Assembly (NCBI GenBank): GCA_004144935.1 | Contig: SDZP01000240.1 | Coordinates: 1-5,497 of the forward strand | Reading direction: 5' to 3' | From: Caulobacteraceae bacterium | GTDB taxonomy: Bacteria; Pseudomonadota; Alphaproteobacteria; Caulobacterales; Caulobacteraceae | DNA length: 5,497 bases | Shown: in pieces, positions 4,579 to 5,497 of the stretch | Layout: the number at the start of each line of letters is the position of its first letter | Position numbering within the stretch: the first letter of the stretch is position 1 | Made by a program: the position numbers and the translations under genes | Notes under the pieces: model-generated | Databases searched by the model: none | Told to the model about the DNA's origin: nothing | The model's input: only the letters and a program-made list of their open reading frames with translations

Positions 4579-5497
4579 TCAGACGTCCAGCAACAGCCGT
4601 TGCGGGTCCTCGATGGCTTCCTTGACCTTGACCAGGAAGGTCACGGCGCCCTGGCCGTCGACGACGCGGTGATCGTAGGAGAGGGCGAGGTACATCATCG
4701 GGCGGATGACGATCTGGCCGTTCACGACCATCGGCCGCTCTTGGATCTTGTGCATGCCCAGGATGCCCGACTGCGGGGCGTTGAGGATCGGCGTCGACAT
4801 CAGCGAGCCGTAGACACCGCCGTTGGAGATGGTGAAGGTGCCGCCCTGCATGTCCTCGATGGCCAGGTGACCCTCACGGGCCTTCTTGCCGAGGGCGCCG
4901 ATCTCCTTCTCGATGCCGGCCAGGCTCATCGTATCGGCGTCACGCACGACCGGAACGACGAGGCCCTTCTCGGTGCCGACGGCGACGCCGATGTCGTAAT
5001 GGTTCTTGTAGATCAGGTCCTGGCCGTCGATCTCGGCGTTGACGTCCGGAATGGCCTTCAGGGCGGCGACGACGGCGCGGACGAAGAAGCTCATGAAGCC
5101 CAGCTTGACGCCGTGGGTCTTCTCGAAGGTGTCCTTGTACTGATTGCGCAGGGCCATCACCGCGCTCATGTCCACCTCGTTGAAGGTGGTCAGCATGGCC
5201 GCGTTGTTCTGCGCCTCTTTCAGCCGGCGCGCGATGGTCTGGCGCAGGCGGGTCATGCGAACCCGCTCCTCGCGCTCGTCGATGGCGCGGGCCGGAGCCG
5301 GCGCGGCGGGAGCCGCCGGGGCGGTGGCGCGGGCGTCCAGCGCGGCCAGGGCGTCACCCTTGGTGATCCGCCCGTCCTTGCCGGTTCCGGCGACGCCGGC
5401 CGGATCCAGGCCGGTCTCGGTGACGATACGCTGCACCGAGGGGGCCAGCGGCTTGTCGTCGGCCTTCTGGGTCGGGGCGGTCAGGTCGGGCAGGGGG
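4579..5497 (-). CDS. sucB: Dihydrolipoyllysine succinyltransferase, E2 of 2-oxoglutarate dehydrogenase, C-terminal part
   Basis: E2 transfers the succinyl group from lipoyl-lysine to CoA and forms the core of the 2-oxoglutarate dehydrogenase complex (TCA cycle, cytoplasm). The last 305 residues are visible; the N-terminal lipoyl domain and start lie beyond 5497. Counting from the first full codon at 5496, the peripheral subunit-binding domain (which holds E1/E3) spans about residues 15-53, with LAPSVQRIVTETGLDP and GTGKDGRITKGD. An Ala/Pro-rich linker follows at about 58-71. The catalytic domain fills the rest, with FNEVDMSAVMALRNQYKD, GVKLGFMSFFVRAV, GGTFTISNGGVYGS and the active-site motif DHRVVDG, giving H276 and D280. 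The RNQYKDTFEKTHGVKLGFMS stretch points to the succinyl rather than the acetyl enzyme. Gene B follows after 13 bp, and lpdA lies about 4 kb downstream on the same strand. sucA would be expected upstream but is outside the window. Confidence 0.96.
   Translation of the reverse strand, partial: PLPDLTAPTQKADDKPLAPSVQRIVTETGLDPAGVAGTGKDGRITKGDALAALDARATAPAAPAAPAPARAIDEREERVRMTRLRQTIARRLKEAQNNAAMLTTFNEVDMSAVMALRNQYKDTFEKTHGVKLGFMSFFVRAVVAALKAIPDVNAEIDGQDLIYKNHYDIGVAVGTEKGLVVPVVRDADTMSLAGIEKEIGALGKKAREGHLAIEDMQGGTFTISNGGVYGSLMSTPILNAPQSGILGMHKIQERPMVVNGQIVIRPMMYLALSYDHRVVDGQGAVTFLVKVKEAIEDPQRLLLDV

Noticed and set aside
3837..4625. Plus-strand open frame (262 aa) across the sigma upstream region and gene B
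   Set aside because: Its composition is rich in Gln, Gly and Arg with no fold signal, and it crosses the regulatory dyad. The minus frame gives four clear hydrophobic segments and a 13-bp spacing from sucB.

Overview
The window is about 5.5 kb of GC-rich DNA with the gene content and protein sequences of an alphaproteobacterium, most likely a member of the Caulobacteraceae (Caulobacter, Phenylobacterium or Brevundimonas type). This placement rests on the close match of the E2 and E3 dehydrogenase subunits to what I remember of that group, and on an EcfG-like sigma factor. No search was run.

The two ends hold genes of one metabolic system, both on the minus strand and both cut by the window. 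At the right end is the 3' part of sucB/odhB, the E2 succinyltransferase of the 2-oxoglutarate dehydrogenase complex. At the left end is the 5' part of lpdA, the E3 dihydrolipoamide dehydrogenase. Reading along the minus strand, the order is sucB, a 216-aa membrane protein (gene B), an ECF sigma factor, then past a plus-strand Crp/Fnr-type regulator, a 224-aa membrane protein (gene A), a DUF2007 protein with two membrane segments, a 142-aa four-helix membrane protein, and lpdA.

The minus-strand genes fall into tight groups. sucB and gene B are 13 bp apart. Gene A, the DUF2007 gene and the 142-aa gene are separated by +11 bp and by a 4-bp stop/start overlap, and lpdA follows after 76 bp. Between the groups lies a regulatory island: the Crp/Fnr gene (plus) and the sigma gene (minus) converge with a 20-bp gap. 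Each is preceded by non-coding DNA that is visibly richer in A+T than the rest, with inverted or direct repeats.

Main points for a second look: (1) membrane proteins A and B on either side of the regulatory island share length, topology and conserved positions, and look like diverged paralogues; (2) the sigma gene has a GGAAC-N16-CATT element upstream, one base from the EcfG-type promoter consensus, which would place its true start at 3798; (3) two overlapping perfect inverted repeats lie just upstream of that element; (4) the sigma factor has a tail of about 40 residues beyond region 4, and no NepR or PhyR gene is visible in the window. I saw no RNA gene, mobile element or CRISPR array.
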